Shown here: positions 15,341 to 24,676 of the stretch, piece by piece
Layout of the letters: each line of letters opens with the position of its first letter
Position numbering within the stretch: position 1 is the stretch's first letter
DNA from: an uncultured Fretibacterium sp.
Lineage (GTDB): Bacteria > Synergistota > Synergistia > Synergistales > Aminobacteriaceae
Reading direction: 5' to 3'
Length of the DNA: 36,689 nucleotides
Assembly (NCBI GenBank): GCA_937915755.1
Contig: CALGGR010000060.1
Location: 1-36,689, forward strand
Program-made: the position numbers and the translations under genes
Notes under the pieces: model-generated
Databases searched by the model: none
Told to the model about the DNA's origin: nothing
What the model saw: the letters and a program-made list of their open reading frames with translations, nothing else

Positions 15341-18053
15341 GGATCACCCCTGCGTATGCGGGGAATAGTCGTCCCAGTCAATAGAGTAGTCTCCATTAGT
15401 GGGATCACCCCTGCGTATGCGGGGAATAGGTCCTCGATCACATCAAGCACTTGAGACAAAACGGGATCACCCCTGCGTATGCGGGGAATAGATTGAGTAT
15501 GGATTGTATAGCTTGCTTGTGGCGGGATCACCCCTGCGTATGCGGGGAATAGAGACGATTACACCAGAAAATAATGAGTTACTCAGGATCACCCCTGCGT
15601 ATGCGGGGAATAGCACCGGCGATGGAAAGAGAAGCATATCGGTTAGGGATCACCCCTGCGTATGCGGGGAATAGTTATGACACGCGATTATTCCATAAAT
15701 CTGCTAAGGATCACCCCTGCGTATGCGGGGAATAGATATCGTGCTGCTGCTGGAATCGCACGAGTATAGGATCACCCCTGCGTATGCGGGGAATAGCGCG
15801 CAGTGATAAATGGCTGACGGTCGCTCAGGGGATCACCCCTGCGTATGCGGGGAATAGATTACGTTATCTGCCATTGTTCTTCACCTCGCGGGATCACCCC
15901 TGCGTATGCGGGGAATAGCCCTCTTCAATCTTGAGACTAAACCGCTACTGAGGATCACCCCTGCGTATGCGGGGAATAGTTAGCGCAAGAGCCGAAAGCT
16001 GTTGAGAAAGCAGGATCACCCCTGCGTATGCGGGGAATAGAGCAACATCATTCCTCATGCGGATGGCGGAATAGGATCACCCCTGCGTATGCGGGGAATA
16101 GCGATGGACGGCCTTAACGCAAGTTTTTGTGTGGGGATCACCCCTGCGTATGCGGGGAATAGTAAGCAAACTCAATATCTTCAGTCTCTCGCGTGGGATC
16201 ACCCCTGCGTATGCGGGGAATAGTACAGAAACATGCCGATGGAGCGTTGTCTAGTAGGATCACCCCTGCGTATGCGGGGAATAGTGCTGTATAAATCATG
16301 GTCAATTTGCGTTTATAGGATCACCCCTGCGTATGCGGGGAATAGTCGCTGGACGTTGCTCATCAAGCCACTCCAGCAGGATCACCCCTGCGTATGCGGG
16401 GAATAGTCCATAACGCGCATTCTGCCGCTATATGTGCTGGGATCACCCCTGCGTATGCGGGGAATAGCGGAGCATCGTCAGCAAGAAATGGCACAAAATA
16501 GGATCACCCCTGCGTACGCGGGGAATAGTGCGCATATTCTTTCAGCGCAGAGATTGGGACAGGATCACCCCTGCGTATGCGGGGAATAGGGATTTGTGGT
16601 GTTCGTGATAGTGTCCATGCAGGGATCACCCCTGCGTATGCGGGGAATAGGATTGCATGAATATTCCGCTGAAATTGCTCAGGGGATCACCCCTGCGTAT
16701 GCGGGGAATAGCCAAGAGAAAATTCAATGCTGCTTGGAATTATAGGATCACCCCTGCGTATGCGGGGAATAGTTTCAGGCTGCATACTTTGGAAAACGGC
16801 GTGAGGGATCACCCCTGCGTATGCGGGGAATAGCGACATCTTCCAGCGTCTCGATCGCGGGCCGTGGGATCACCCCTGCGTATGCGGGGAATAGTGCAGG
16901 CGTTGTTGAGAGTATTGTGCTTGGTCAGGATCACCCCTGCGTATGCGGGGAATAGGTTCCAATTTCCAACATGAGAGGCGTGAACTTGGGATCACCCCTG
17001 CGTATGCGGGGAATAGAGAGATAAAAAATCTTATTGGCGTACCTGAGTAGGATCACCCCTGCGTATGCGGGGAATAGATTTGCAGGCTCAAGTCGATGAA
17101 ACATCAACTGGGATCACCCCTGCGTATGCGGGGAATAGGCTACGGAATTTCAGCTTATAACGGGGCATTCGGGATCACCCCTGCGTATGCGGGGAATAGG
17201 TCCGAGCAATTCAATGTGTACTTCCTTGTCTAGGATCACCCCTGCGTATGCGGGGAATAGTTGTCTATCTTTATCTGCCGCGATTCTACTGGAGGATCAC
17301 CCCTGCGTATGCGGGGAATAGATATTCGAGACTGATCTTTCTGAAAGTATAAATGGATCACCCCTGCGTATGCGGGGAATAGGAGGTTCGGAGGGCTGAA
17401 GATTCGCAGGAGCGAGGATCACCCCTGCGTATGCGGGGAATAGTGTTGCAGACGGGAAAATATCGGACACACATTAGGATCACCCCTGCGTATGCGGGGA
17501 ATAGCGCCTTGCCCCCATTGAGGTATGTCATGCTGGAGGATCACCCCTGCGTATGCGGGGAATAGTCTCATTTTCATTTCCTCCCTTGTTTTATTATAGG
17601 ATCACCCCTGCGTATGCGGGGAATAGGGGCGAAAGTCTCACCGAAGGAACGGACAGAAAGGATCACCCCTGCGTATGCGGGGAATAGCCAAGCGTCTAAT
17701 GCTCTCTGCTCCGCGTCCTGGGATCACCCCTGCGTATGCGGGGAATAGGTACAGCGGAACGATGAGGGTAGCTGACCTTGAGGATCACCCCTGCGTATGC
17801 GGGGAATAGGGCACGCGATAGCGTCAACGTCAGCCGAGAATGGGATCACCCCTGCGTATGCGGGGAATAGCCTATATTGTTCCGAACGTCTGGCGGTCTA
17901 GGAGGATCACCCCTGCGTATGCGGGGAATAGATTGCTGGGGCATCGTTATCCTCCGCCTCAGGGGGATCACCCCTGCGTATGCGGGGAATAGACACAATA
18001 ATGCGATGTGCAATGCTTTTCTCGAGGATCACCCCTGCGTATGCGGGGAATAG
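15341..18053 (-). CRISPR. Type I-E CRISPR array, 45 repeats and 44 spacers
   Basis: A 28-bp repeat with palindromic core CCCCTGCGTATGCGGGG recurs every 61 bp, with 33-nt spacers. One spacer (15430-15463) is 34 nt. On the minus strand the repeat ends in GGGGTGATCC, as in Streptococcus thermophilus type I-E repeats. Transcription should therefore run on the minus strand from the leader at 18054-18230, downstream of cas2. One repeat (16501-16528) carries a T-to-C change; the others I read are uniform. I saw no duplicated spacers by eye. Newest spacers should be at the 18053 side. The count follows from the first and last repeat positions and the period. Confidence 0.98.
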
Positions 18054-18230
18054 ACTAAAAAAGATCCCAATTCTACTACATTCTTCCCAAAGATCCTGCC
18101 CAAAAATCTTTAACTTTTTCTTAGAGCCCTAAATCTTAACCAAATAATTTTTCAAAACACTCTTTGATCCCTTTTTTGATCCCCTAAATCCGCTTCACAT
18201 TATACCCCAAACATCACTTAAACTGACAAC
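18054..18230 (-). promoter_or_regulatory. CRISPR leader region
   Basis: This AT-rich, gene-free 177-bp stretch lies between the cas2-dnaQ stop and the first (leader-proximal) repeat, the expected place for the leader and array promoter. It contains four GATCC motifs (18063, 18092, 18166, 18178) that echo the GATCC end of the repeat. I could not pick a convincing promoter. Confidence 0.75.
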
Positions 18231-19103
18231 TCAAATTTTCTTCAATTCCTCGAAAACTTTATATGTCAGCAAGCAATCATCTAATGCCCTGTGAAGATTG
18301 CCGTACTCTATCTTGAAATATTTCGCAAGATCAGCTAACCCATAATCTTCACAGTCATCTATCTTCCTCCTTGACATCCTCAGCGTATCAGTAACTTTGT
18401 TCTTCATCATTTCCAAATTACTCTTTGAAAACGCTCTCCTCAGAAATTTCATGTCAAATGATGCAAGATTATGTCCTACTAGTTCTTTATCACCGCAGAA
18501 TTCCTTCAGTCCTTCTAATGCTTCCCTGGCATCCCTCCCACTTTCTCGCAGCATTTCATCTGTTATCCCCGTTAATTCAATGATACCTTTGGGCAACAAA
18601 ACATCGATTTTCAAAAGCACAGAAAATTCTGCCGTTACATTTCCATCTTCTACAGCAATAGCACCGATTTCTATTATTTGATCCGTAGCATCATTCGTGC
18701 CAGTTGTCTCGATGTCTACTACTACGTAATCACTCAAGTCATTAGTAGATTTTCTATTACGTTGAAGCGCCCGGGCAATATGATTTTGTTGAACTCTTGA
18801 AGTTTTATTTTCAGAAGCACTGTTAACTGTATTTATCTTCCTGTGTACTAATTTAATCCCATCATAGTCCGTTGGTTCCCAATCAGAGTTATATATCCTG
18901 AAATCCAGCTTCTGCTCGTTGTTAGTGTTAAAAACCATCGTAGCTCTTCCGCTTCCGATATTTTCGCAAATCCTATTCCAGACTGCATCCCTAACCCTTG
19001 CGCTTAGATTCCCAACAAAGACTCCGGTATCAATCTCGAAAAACCATTTCGTCAAATCTCCGCGCAGCTTCGGAGGACAACAGCTTACTGTTACTACTAT
19101 CAA
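18231..19103 (-). CDS. cas2: Cas2e fused to a DnaQ-type 3'-5' exonuclease
   Basis: Residues 1 to about 90 are a type I-E Cas2 (MIVVTVSCCPPKLRGDLTKW, WNRICENIGSGRATMVF). After a linker, residues about 125-290 form a DEDDh exonuclease with ExoI VVVDIETTGTN, ExoII GHNLASFDMKFL and ExoIII HRALDDCLLTY, so all catalytic residues are present. Cas2 bridges Cas1 dimers in spacer integration. Cas2-DnaQ fusions are known in some type I-E systems, where the exonuclease trims 3' ends of prespacers. It lies 3 bp after cas1 and is the last cas gene before the leader. Confidence 0.95.
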   Translation of the reverse strand: MIVVTVSCCPPKLRGDLTKWFFEIDTGVFVGNLSARVRDAVWNRICENIGSGRATMVFNTNNEQKLDFRIYNSDWEPTDYDGIKLVHRKINTVNSASENKTSRVQQNHIARALQRNRKSTNDLSDYVVVDIETTGTNDATDQIIEIGAIAVEDGNVTAEFSVLLKIDVLLPKGIIELTGITDEMLRESGRDAREALEGLKEFCGDKELVGHNLASFDMKFLRRAFSKSNLEMMKNKVTDTLRMSRRKIDDCEDYGLADLAKYFKIEYGNLHRALDDCLLTYKVFEELKKI

Positions 19104-19106
19104 TCG

Positions 19107-20039
19107 CTAATCCTCCTGGTAATATTGCCTGCCGTAATCCACAGTTCCCGATTTTTCGTCCCAAAGATACATTACTTCTTTATTTTCCTCATAGTTTTCA
19201 GGATTCAGCAGATGTTTTATGTCACGTACCATCTTTTCAAGCAGGTGAATTTTCACGAACTCATCGCGGGATCTCAATCTCACTGACCTCGATAGGTCTT
19301 CTGTTTGAGACGCTGCAATTTCAAAAGCAATTGGAATCGTTACATCTGCTTTGTACAAGTCCGCTATGTCGTAAACGAAAGAACGTTCGTGCCCGACGTG
19401 AACAAACCCTAGCGCCGGAGAGCAGCCTAAAGAACAAATCACAGCGTGTGCCAAACCGTAAAGGCAGGCGTGCGCCGCTGACAGGGCTTGATTGATAATA
19501 TCCGAAGAAGAGAAATTGTCAGGATCGTATTCTCTTCCGTTCCATTCTATACCGTATTGCCGTGAAAAGTGCTTATAGATTCTGCGGACTCTGCTGCCTT
19601 CCCTGCCTCTGAGTTGCTGCGTTGTCAGCCCTGAAACGTCTTCGTTCGGGAATCTCATGGCGTACATTCTGCGAACTACTTCAGCGTGCTTGTGTTGATT
19701 GGTTACAAGTTCGGCCTGCTTTAATATCAAGTTTGAACTTGTCGTCAAAGCCCTGCCGCCAGCGTAATAACGAACTCCGTGTTCACCTATCCAGCATACG
19801 CTGATCCCGGAATCTCCTATAAGCTCCATGGCCCTGTGGCTTATCTCAGTTCCAGGGCCAAGAAGAAGTACAGAAATTACGGCTGAAGGGATATGAGTTA
19901 TGCCCGTATCATCCAATACTGTGATGGCACTATCTTGACGGTTTATTTTGCAGTGTTCAAGATATATGAAAGTCATTCTGTCGGAAATTTGGGGCAAATC
20001 CAAAATGTCCGGGCGAATCATTCCGGGAATTTCAGCCAT
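19107..20039 (-). CDS. cas1: Cas1e integrase
   Basis: This 310-residue type I-E Cas1 has the metal-binding Glu in LRGREGSRVRRIY, NQALSAAHACLYGLAHAVI, and the His/Asp set in FVHVGHERSFVYDIADLYK. Family members integrate prespacers at the leader-repeat junction together with Cas2. Length is as expected (E. coli Cas1 is 305). It follows cas6e by 6 bp and precedes cas2-dnaQ by 3 bp. Confidence 0.97.
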   Translation of the reverse strand: MAEIPGMIRPDILDLPQISDRMTFIYLEHCKINRQDSAITVLDDTGITHIPSAVISVLLLGPGTEISHRAMELIGDSGISVCWIGEHGVRYYAGGRALTTSSNLILKQAELVTNQHKHAEVVRRMYAMRFPNEDVSGLTTQQLRGREGSRVRRIYKHFSRQYGIEWNGREYDPDNFSSSDIINQALSAAHACLYGLAHAVICSLGCSPALGFVHVGHERSFVYDIADLYKADVTIPIAFEIAASQTEDLSRSVRLRSRDEFVKIHLLEKMVRDIKHLLNPENYEENKEVMYLWDEKSGTVDYGRQYYQED

Positions 20040-20045
20040 AATTCA

Positions 20046-20675
20046 TTACACACTCATGATGGTCAAAAGTCCCATTCCATAGGCTTTACCGCGGCCAATC
20101 CCGTTGGTAAGAGCTTTTTGGAACAATTCGACATCAGTTATCTTCAGAAGGCCTTCGTAGGTTACAGATAGGATAGTTACTACGTTTCCACCACTTTTGT
20201 GAAATCGAAGCCACTTATTTTCAGTGATCTCAAATCCTTCTGCGGCTAACTGAAAACCATTTTTCTGAGACTGCTTTATCATCCATTCCCTTTGATGCTC
20301 CGTAGTTTTATGAGCGCGGACTTTACCTCTCACAGTTATAGGATCTTTTGCTTTTGCATAGTATGTTGGATTCGCCGATAATCGGAATCTCCATGTGCTG
20401 CCATTTCTGAGACGCCCTAGTAACGGATCATAATCCCTCGTCTCCCATGAATTCTCTGACGGTGAAAATAGTCTGCAAAACGGCGAAAAATCTGCTTTTT
20501 CTTCGCTGAGAACCAAAATATACAGATTCTCCTTTAACTTATCGATTCTCCACATGTTTCCGGGCCTTTCGCCTGGAAAGCAGTTATCTAAAGCCTCATG
20601 GAAATATTTTAGGTCAGCCAGAGCCTTCATTGTAGACCGTTCGGTTAGAGATAATTGTATCCTCGATAAATACAT
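20046..20675 (-). CDS. cas6e: Cas6e crRNA-processing endoribonuclease (CasE/Cse3)
   Basis: This 209-residue protein starts MYLSRIQLSL, typical of Cas6e, and ends with the glycine-rich loop NGIGRGKAYGMGLLTIM that binds the repeat hairpin. A His near residue 28 (KYFHEAL) is at about the position of the catalytic His. Cas6e cuts the pre-crRNA at the base of each repeat hairpin. The ATG at 20675 has GGAGTGAT upstream; a further in-frame start at 20699 lies inside cas5e and was rejected. Confidence 0.95.
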   Translation of the reverse strand: MYLSRIQLSLTERSTMKALADLKYFHEALDNCFPGERPGNMWRIDKLKENLYILVLSEEKADFSPFCRLFSPSENSWETRDYDPLLGRLRNGSTWRFRLSANPTYYAKAKDPITVRGKVRAHKTTEHQREWMIKQSQKNGFQLAAEGFEITENKWLRFHKSGGNVVTILSVTYEGLLKITDVELFQKALTNGIGRGKAYGMGLLTIMSV

Positions 20676-20680
20676 GTATA

Positions 20681-21355
20681 TCACTCCAGTTCTGACCAAG
20701 CATCATGTTCTTGGGGCTTACCCTGAATGTCAAGATATTCCTGCCTGACTGAACGCAATCCAAACTCACGATGATCCTTGCTGAATGAAACCGGCAAATC
20801 CTTAACCAACGACGATGGATTAGGAACTTCAGCGTCAACAATGATTCTTAATTTCTTTGGGGGACTTTTTTTCTGCCGCCATTCAGAGACCAGCCATTTC
20901 TCATTTCTTAGAGCATCTAGGAGCGAAGTATCACGAACCCCGAGAAATATCGGCATCGTAGGAACACATGAACGCCTCCCCAAGAACAAAGGGAAAGCAG
21001 GATTCTTGAGAGCTTTTTCCAGTTCCTGAAGAAACGCAAGATTTTCACTCTCAAGACCCACGAGAAAAACCGCATCGGCAAGATAAAGACGGTTAGTGAT
21101 ATAGATGTCCTTATCCTTTTTGCCTCTTGCCATATGATAATCCGAGAGCAATTCCCCTTCCTGATCTACTCTCACTCCGAAATTCAGAGTATTCAAACGG
21201 TCAAGGGGCGCGTCCCTTGGGTAACCCAGAGCAGCGGCAAGCAAACCTATAACGCCGCTCTTTGTCGGGTAACTCTGAGTTCTTCGGGTCTCGAATTTCG
21301 ACTCAACGCCCCAGGATTGGAGAGGCCCTGCCAGTCGCAACAACATAGTAGGCAT
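20681..21355 (-). CDS. cas5e: Cas5e Cascade subunit (CasD)
   Basis: This 224-residue protein has the Cas5 N-terminal signature MLLRLAGPLQSWGVESKFETRR and YPTKSGVIGLLAAALG. C-terminal blocks such as FLGRRSCVP also fit. Cas5e binds the 5' handle of the crRNA in Cascade. It starts 2 bp after the cas7e stop. Confidence 0.97.
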   Translation of the reverse strand: MPTMLLRLAGPLQSWGVESKFETRRTQSYPTKSGVIGLLAAALGYPRDAPLDRLNTLNFGVRVDQEGELLSDYHMARGKKDKDIYITNRLYLADAVFLVGLESENLAFLQELEKALKNPAFPLFLGRRSCVPTMPIFLGVRDTSLLDALRNEKWLVSEWRQKKSPPKKLRIIVDAEVPNPSSLVKDLPVSFSKDHREFGLRSVRQEYLDIQGKPQEHDAWSELE

Positions 21356-21357
21356 TG

Positions 21358-22422
21358 TTACAGGACCTCTTCTGAGATAATTTCCGAAAGCGAGTTCAGC
21401 AATCCCTCGATGTTTGTCTTCTTGGCTCCTAAAGTCTTATCAGTCTCATCGTGTCCGATCATAAAGCTGTATTTTGGACTTCCGCAGTAATCGTCATAGA
21501 TCCTTTTCGCGTGTTTGAACAGGGCTTCCTCTGATTTTTCCACGAAGCCATCATGGCCGCCTACTGGTTTCTCGAAAGCTCCTGATAAGTTCACGGGCTG
21601 ATCTTCGCGGACAGTTACGTAAATGAGGTCGGGAAGAGTCCTGTTTGCGTAGGAATTTTGCTTCCCTGTGGGCATTGAGCAAATGAAAGCCTTCGCAAAC
21701 CCTTTCAACGCTTCAGCAACATCGCCGCCTATTAAGCCAAAGAGATCCATGACATTCACTGTTGCGTAACGGTACAGAGTTGCCGAATTGAACTCAAGAG
21801 TTCCCAAGTGCCCTGCTCCGGCATTGTCCAGCTGTGAGTAATCGTCCACAGCCGTGAAATAGTCATACTCCGGTTCAACCGCGTGAGTCGAAATGCTGTG
21901 GGCTACCTGACATGAAGCATCGACATTGAGCTCAATATCATCAGCAACCATTCTTCCGAATAATGCCATATCGACAGAAGGTGAAGCCTGCAAAGCCTCT
22001 TTGTATTTCTTCTTGTCTTTCTCGCCGCTTAACAGCAATTCTGCTAAGTTTTGAGCCTGCAAAGCACTGATGAAGAAGAGCGCGCCGGTTGTGTTGTCTT
22101 TGGAATTAACTTTGACGCCTGCATTTGAAATGGCTTCTGAAGCTTTTTTGATCGCTGTCTCTGAATCTATGCCTTTCTCAATGAGTTTATCAGCTATTAA
22201 CTGAGCGGCATATTTCGTTCGTATACCCAGCTTCTCATCAGTGAAAATCTCCTTGAAGTCCCCACGGATTGCGTGCTTCCAGGACTGGCTTGAGACTCTC
22301 GCGCGGGTTACTCCGCCATACATCGCTGTCTTAGGTCTGGCGGTGTCATCTCTATTGACGCAGCTCGGCGGAACTGTCTGAATCACGTGAAAGTCGACGT
22401 ATAACCTTTTATTGCTTGGCAT
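21358..22422 (-). CDS. cas7e: Cas7e Cascade backbone subunit (CasC/Cse4)
   Basis: Recognisable by YVDFHVIQTVPPSCVNRDD, RARVSSQSWKHAIR, FGRMVADD and DYFTAVDDY. Six copies coat the crRNA in Cascade. Two start codons are possible, 22428 and 22422. GGAGG (22429-22433) overlaps or abuts the first but sits six bases before the second, so I chose 22422 (MPSNKRLYVDF, 354 residues). The gene overlaps cse2 by 14 bp. Confidence 0.97.
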   Translation of the reverse strand: MPSNKRLYVDFHVIQTVPPSCVNRDDTARPKTAMYGGVTRARVSSQSWKHAIRGDFKEIFTDEKLGIRTKYAAQLIADKLIEKGIDSETAIKKASEAISNAGVKVNSKDNTTGALFFISALQAQNLAELLLSGEKDKKKYKEALQASPSVDMALFGRMVADDIELNVDASCQVAHSISTHAVEPEYDYFTAVDDYSQLDNAGAGHLGTLEFNSATLYRYATVNVMDLFGLIGGDVAEALKGFAKAFICSMPTGKQNSYANRTLPDLIYVTVREDQPVNLSGAFEKPVGGHDGFVEKSEEALFKHAKRIYDDYCGSPKYSFMIGHDETDKTLGAKKTNIEGLLNSLSEIISEEVL

Positions 22423-22993
22423 TTTCATCCTCCACTTTTCTATAAAATTCTCTGCCCCATGACAATTTTATGTCTTTAGCTCTTTCTTCATTGTTCATCA
22501 AGTAAAGCTCTTTTGCAAGACGAGCGTAATCAAGTCCTATCGCATCTCTGCTAAGAAGCTGAATGACACCCCTCAAGTGATAAGCCAAATCGGACGGAGA
22601 TGTTGCCGTAACCACCAAACCAAGACGGCGGCGTATGCGCTCCTTATCCTCATCATCATTTTTGACGAGCATTGAAGCAGCTTTACCTACAGAGACATCT
22701 TCAACATTCATGAATTTCTCATTACCCTGCTGGTGCAGCGCGTATAATGTCAAGGCCGTATAGACAGCCCATTCAGCAGGGGAGGCCTTACTTTTTCCGA
22801 GCAATTCTTCGGGCATCTTGTCGAATATCAAGCCCCACAATTCCGGAATCTCGCCGGGAGATTTGCCAACGCCGCGACGAAGATTGGCCATCATTCCTCT
22901 GCCGGGGCCGGTGTCAGATATGTCGTGTAAGGAATTTATCTTCCAGCCGACATACCCCTTAACTTGCTCATGTTTGCTGATTTTTTCACTCAC
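22409..22993 (-). CDS. cse2: Cse2 Cascade small subunit (CasB)
   Basis: This 194-residue, helix-rich, basic protein has the Cse2 features GMMANLRRGVGKSPGEIPELWGLI near the N-terminus and AWAVYTALTLYALHQ-like helices. It ends with SWGREFY. Cse2 dimers stabilise the R-loop. It begins with GTG (22993) and overlaps cse1 by 8 bp. Position between cse1 and cas7e is the standard type I-E order. Confidence 0.95.
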   Translation of the reverse strand: MSEKISKHEQVKGYVGWKINSLHDISDTGPGRGMMANLRRGVGKSPGEIPELWGLIFDKMPEELLGKSKASPAEWAVYTALTLYALHQQGNEKFMNVEDVSVGKAASMLVKNDDEDKERIRRRLGLVVTATSPSDLAYHLRGVIQLLSRDAIGLDYARLAKELYLMNNEERAKDIKLSWGREFYRKVEDENAKQ

Positions 22994-24668
22994 TTGCTTT
23001 CCCTGCCCTGCGAAAAATTTTTGATATACCTGCGAAATAATAGTTCAGAGCTTCGGCTGAAGATACTATTTCATGCTCTTTTTTCTTATCTGAGGAAGCT
23101 TTTTCTTTTGATGGATCTTTCTTTCTGCCTAAAATCGCGTTAAGTCCCACTTGCCCGGCTATGGAATTTCCAAAATCGAAAGCAATATCCCTGAGAGTCT
23201 TCTCAATTTCATCCATGCAACGGTCAGCTCTCTCGTCATCCTGAGCTAAATCTTCATCTGCCCTCAAATTCTCAAGCCACAAACGGAACGGCTCATCGAT
23301 ACTGTCATAGAATCGCATCTTCGCGTCAATCTCGCCGGAAAGATTCGTTTTCCCATCTTTATCCTTCCTGCCGCTTGCAATTTGTACGTTCTTATACAAG
23401 CTGCTGACATAATAAGCGGCCTTATCACATTTTTCAACCTCTTCGATGATTCTCTCGTACCACGTTTCATTTTCTAAGATTTGAGTATGAAAATTAAGCG
23501 AGTCGGATATGACATCAATCACAGGAAGTGTCATTAGCTGTTTGTAATCATAAATTACAGCTGCGGTAACGACCTTTGCTATGTAGGAACGTCCCAGAAT
23601 TTTATCATCATAGAGTTGATTTAGTCTGTTTATTACTCCGGGACGTCTTAATTTTTCCGTATCTACCTCATTCACATTAAAGCCTACGATGCTGCTAAAT
23701 TCCTGCCATATTTTACGTGAGGGATCATGCCTTCTTGGCCTGTATTTGTAGGGAGCATCTTCCTTTTTGCCTTCCTGATAGGCAGCCCATAGGGTCATCT
23801 GTTCCTGGAAAACCTCGAGGTCCTCGAAATAATCTCCCCCGGCAAGATAATAGTCCTCAATTTTGTTGTCCTCGCGGCGGCACAAAAGGACCCGTCTCGA
23901 CATCAACGAGAGCAACGCAGCTTGGTTTCGCGGAACGTTTATCAGCCTGTTGAACTCAATGTTATAGTTATCCTGCTCCCATGACGGGCACTCATCAAAA
24001 ATATTGTTACTGACATCTAAATCAGCACAGAAATTGAGCATTATTGTCTCGAAAAGATTTTTCCCTTTGAGCGCGATCAGTCCCAACTGACCAACCCATG
24101 AACGTTTAGGCGTAGGATTCTTCGCGGCTATATCGTCAAAACAATTCAAGTGCATCAGCCATCTTGCAGCCTCAGGATAAGAGAGAACCCTGCCCTCCTC
24201 CTTACGGTCAGCGAACAATCGTACCTTGTTTTCACTCTCGAACAGTGTGCCGATCATTTTCGCGCTGCTTATGGTTTTCTTTGTTTTCCCTTCGACGGCT
24301 TTTGTCTGATAGAACGGCTGAACATCGTCGAACAACCAGAATCTATCATGCCATTTTGCCAGATATTTCTCTACTGGTTTAGACGGAATACGTTTGTCCG
24401 CCCACATACTTTTCCAGTTATTTTCAACGGCATCCTTGTTCTCACGTACATCAATCTCATTGCCATCAATGTCGTAGCGATAGAAAATCGTGTACATCGC
24501 GGCCAGAAGAAGCCTCAATATGGCGAAATCCTGAGTCTTCGTTTCACCCGAAAGCTCCACGAATTCGTATGCGTTGAGTAATGCTTCACGAATGCCGACC
24601 TCCTTTATGCGGCAATCTTTATCCAAGACACGAATCCATGGCTCTTCTATCAAGTTAAATTCCTGCAT
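22986..24668 (-). CDS. cse1: Cas8e/Cse1 Cascade large subunit (CasA)
   Basis: This 560-residue protein starts FNLIEEPWIRVLDKDCRIKE and carries AILRLLLAAMY, LFDDVQPFYQ, YPEAARWLMHLNCFDDIA and a C-terminal four-helix region. All are typical of Cse1. It recognises the PAM and recruits Cas3. TGAGGTGAAAC precedes the ATG and overlaps the cas3 stop, so the two are translationally linked. Confidence 0.96.
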   Translation of the reverse strand: MQEFNLIEEPWIRVLDKDCRIKEVGIREALLNAYEFVELSGETKTQDFAILRLLLAAMYTIFYRYDIDGNEIDVRENKDAVENNWKSMWADKRIPSKPVEKYLAKWHDRFWLFDDVQPFYQTKAVEGKTKKTISSAKMIGTLFESENKVRLFADRKEEGRVLSYPEAARWLMHLNCFDDIAAKNPTPKRSWVGQLGLIALKGKNLFETIMLNFCADLDVSNNIFDECPSWEQDNYNIEFNRLINVPRNQAALLSLMSRRVLLCRREDNKIEDYYLAGGDYFEDLEVFQEQMTLWAAYQEGKKEDAPYKYRPRRHDPSRKIWQEFSSIVGFNVNEVDTEKLRRPGVINRLNQLYDDKILGRSYIAKVVTAAVIYDYKQLMTLPVIDVISDSLNFHTQILENETWYERIIEEVEKCDKAAYYVSSLYKNVQIASGRKDKDGKTNLSGEIDAKMRFYDSIDEPFRLWLENLRADEDLAQDDERADRCMDEIEKTLRDIAFDFGNSIAGQVGLNAILGRKKDPSKEKASSDKKKEHEIVSSAEALNYYFAGISKIFRRAGKASE

Positions 24669-24676
24669 GTTTCACC

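Noticed and set aside
15331..15531. A protein-coding frame across the first CRISPR repeats
   Set aside because: It consists of translated repeats (IPRIRRGDP recurring) and is an artefact of the 61-bp periodicity.
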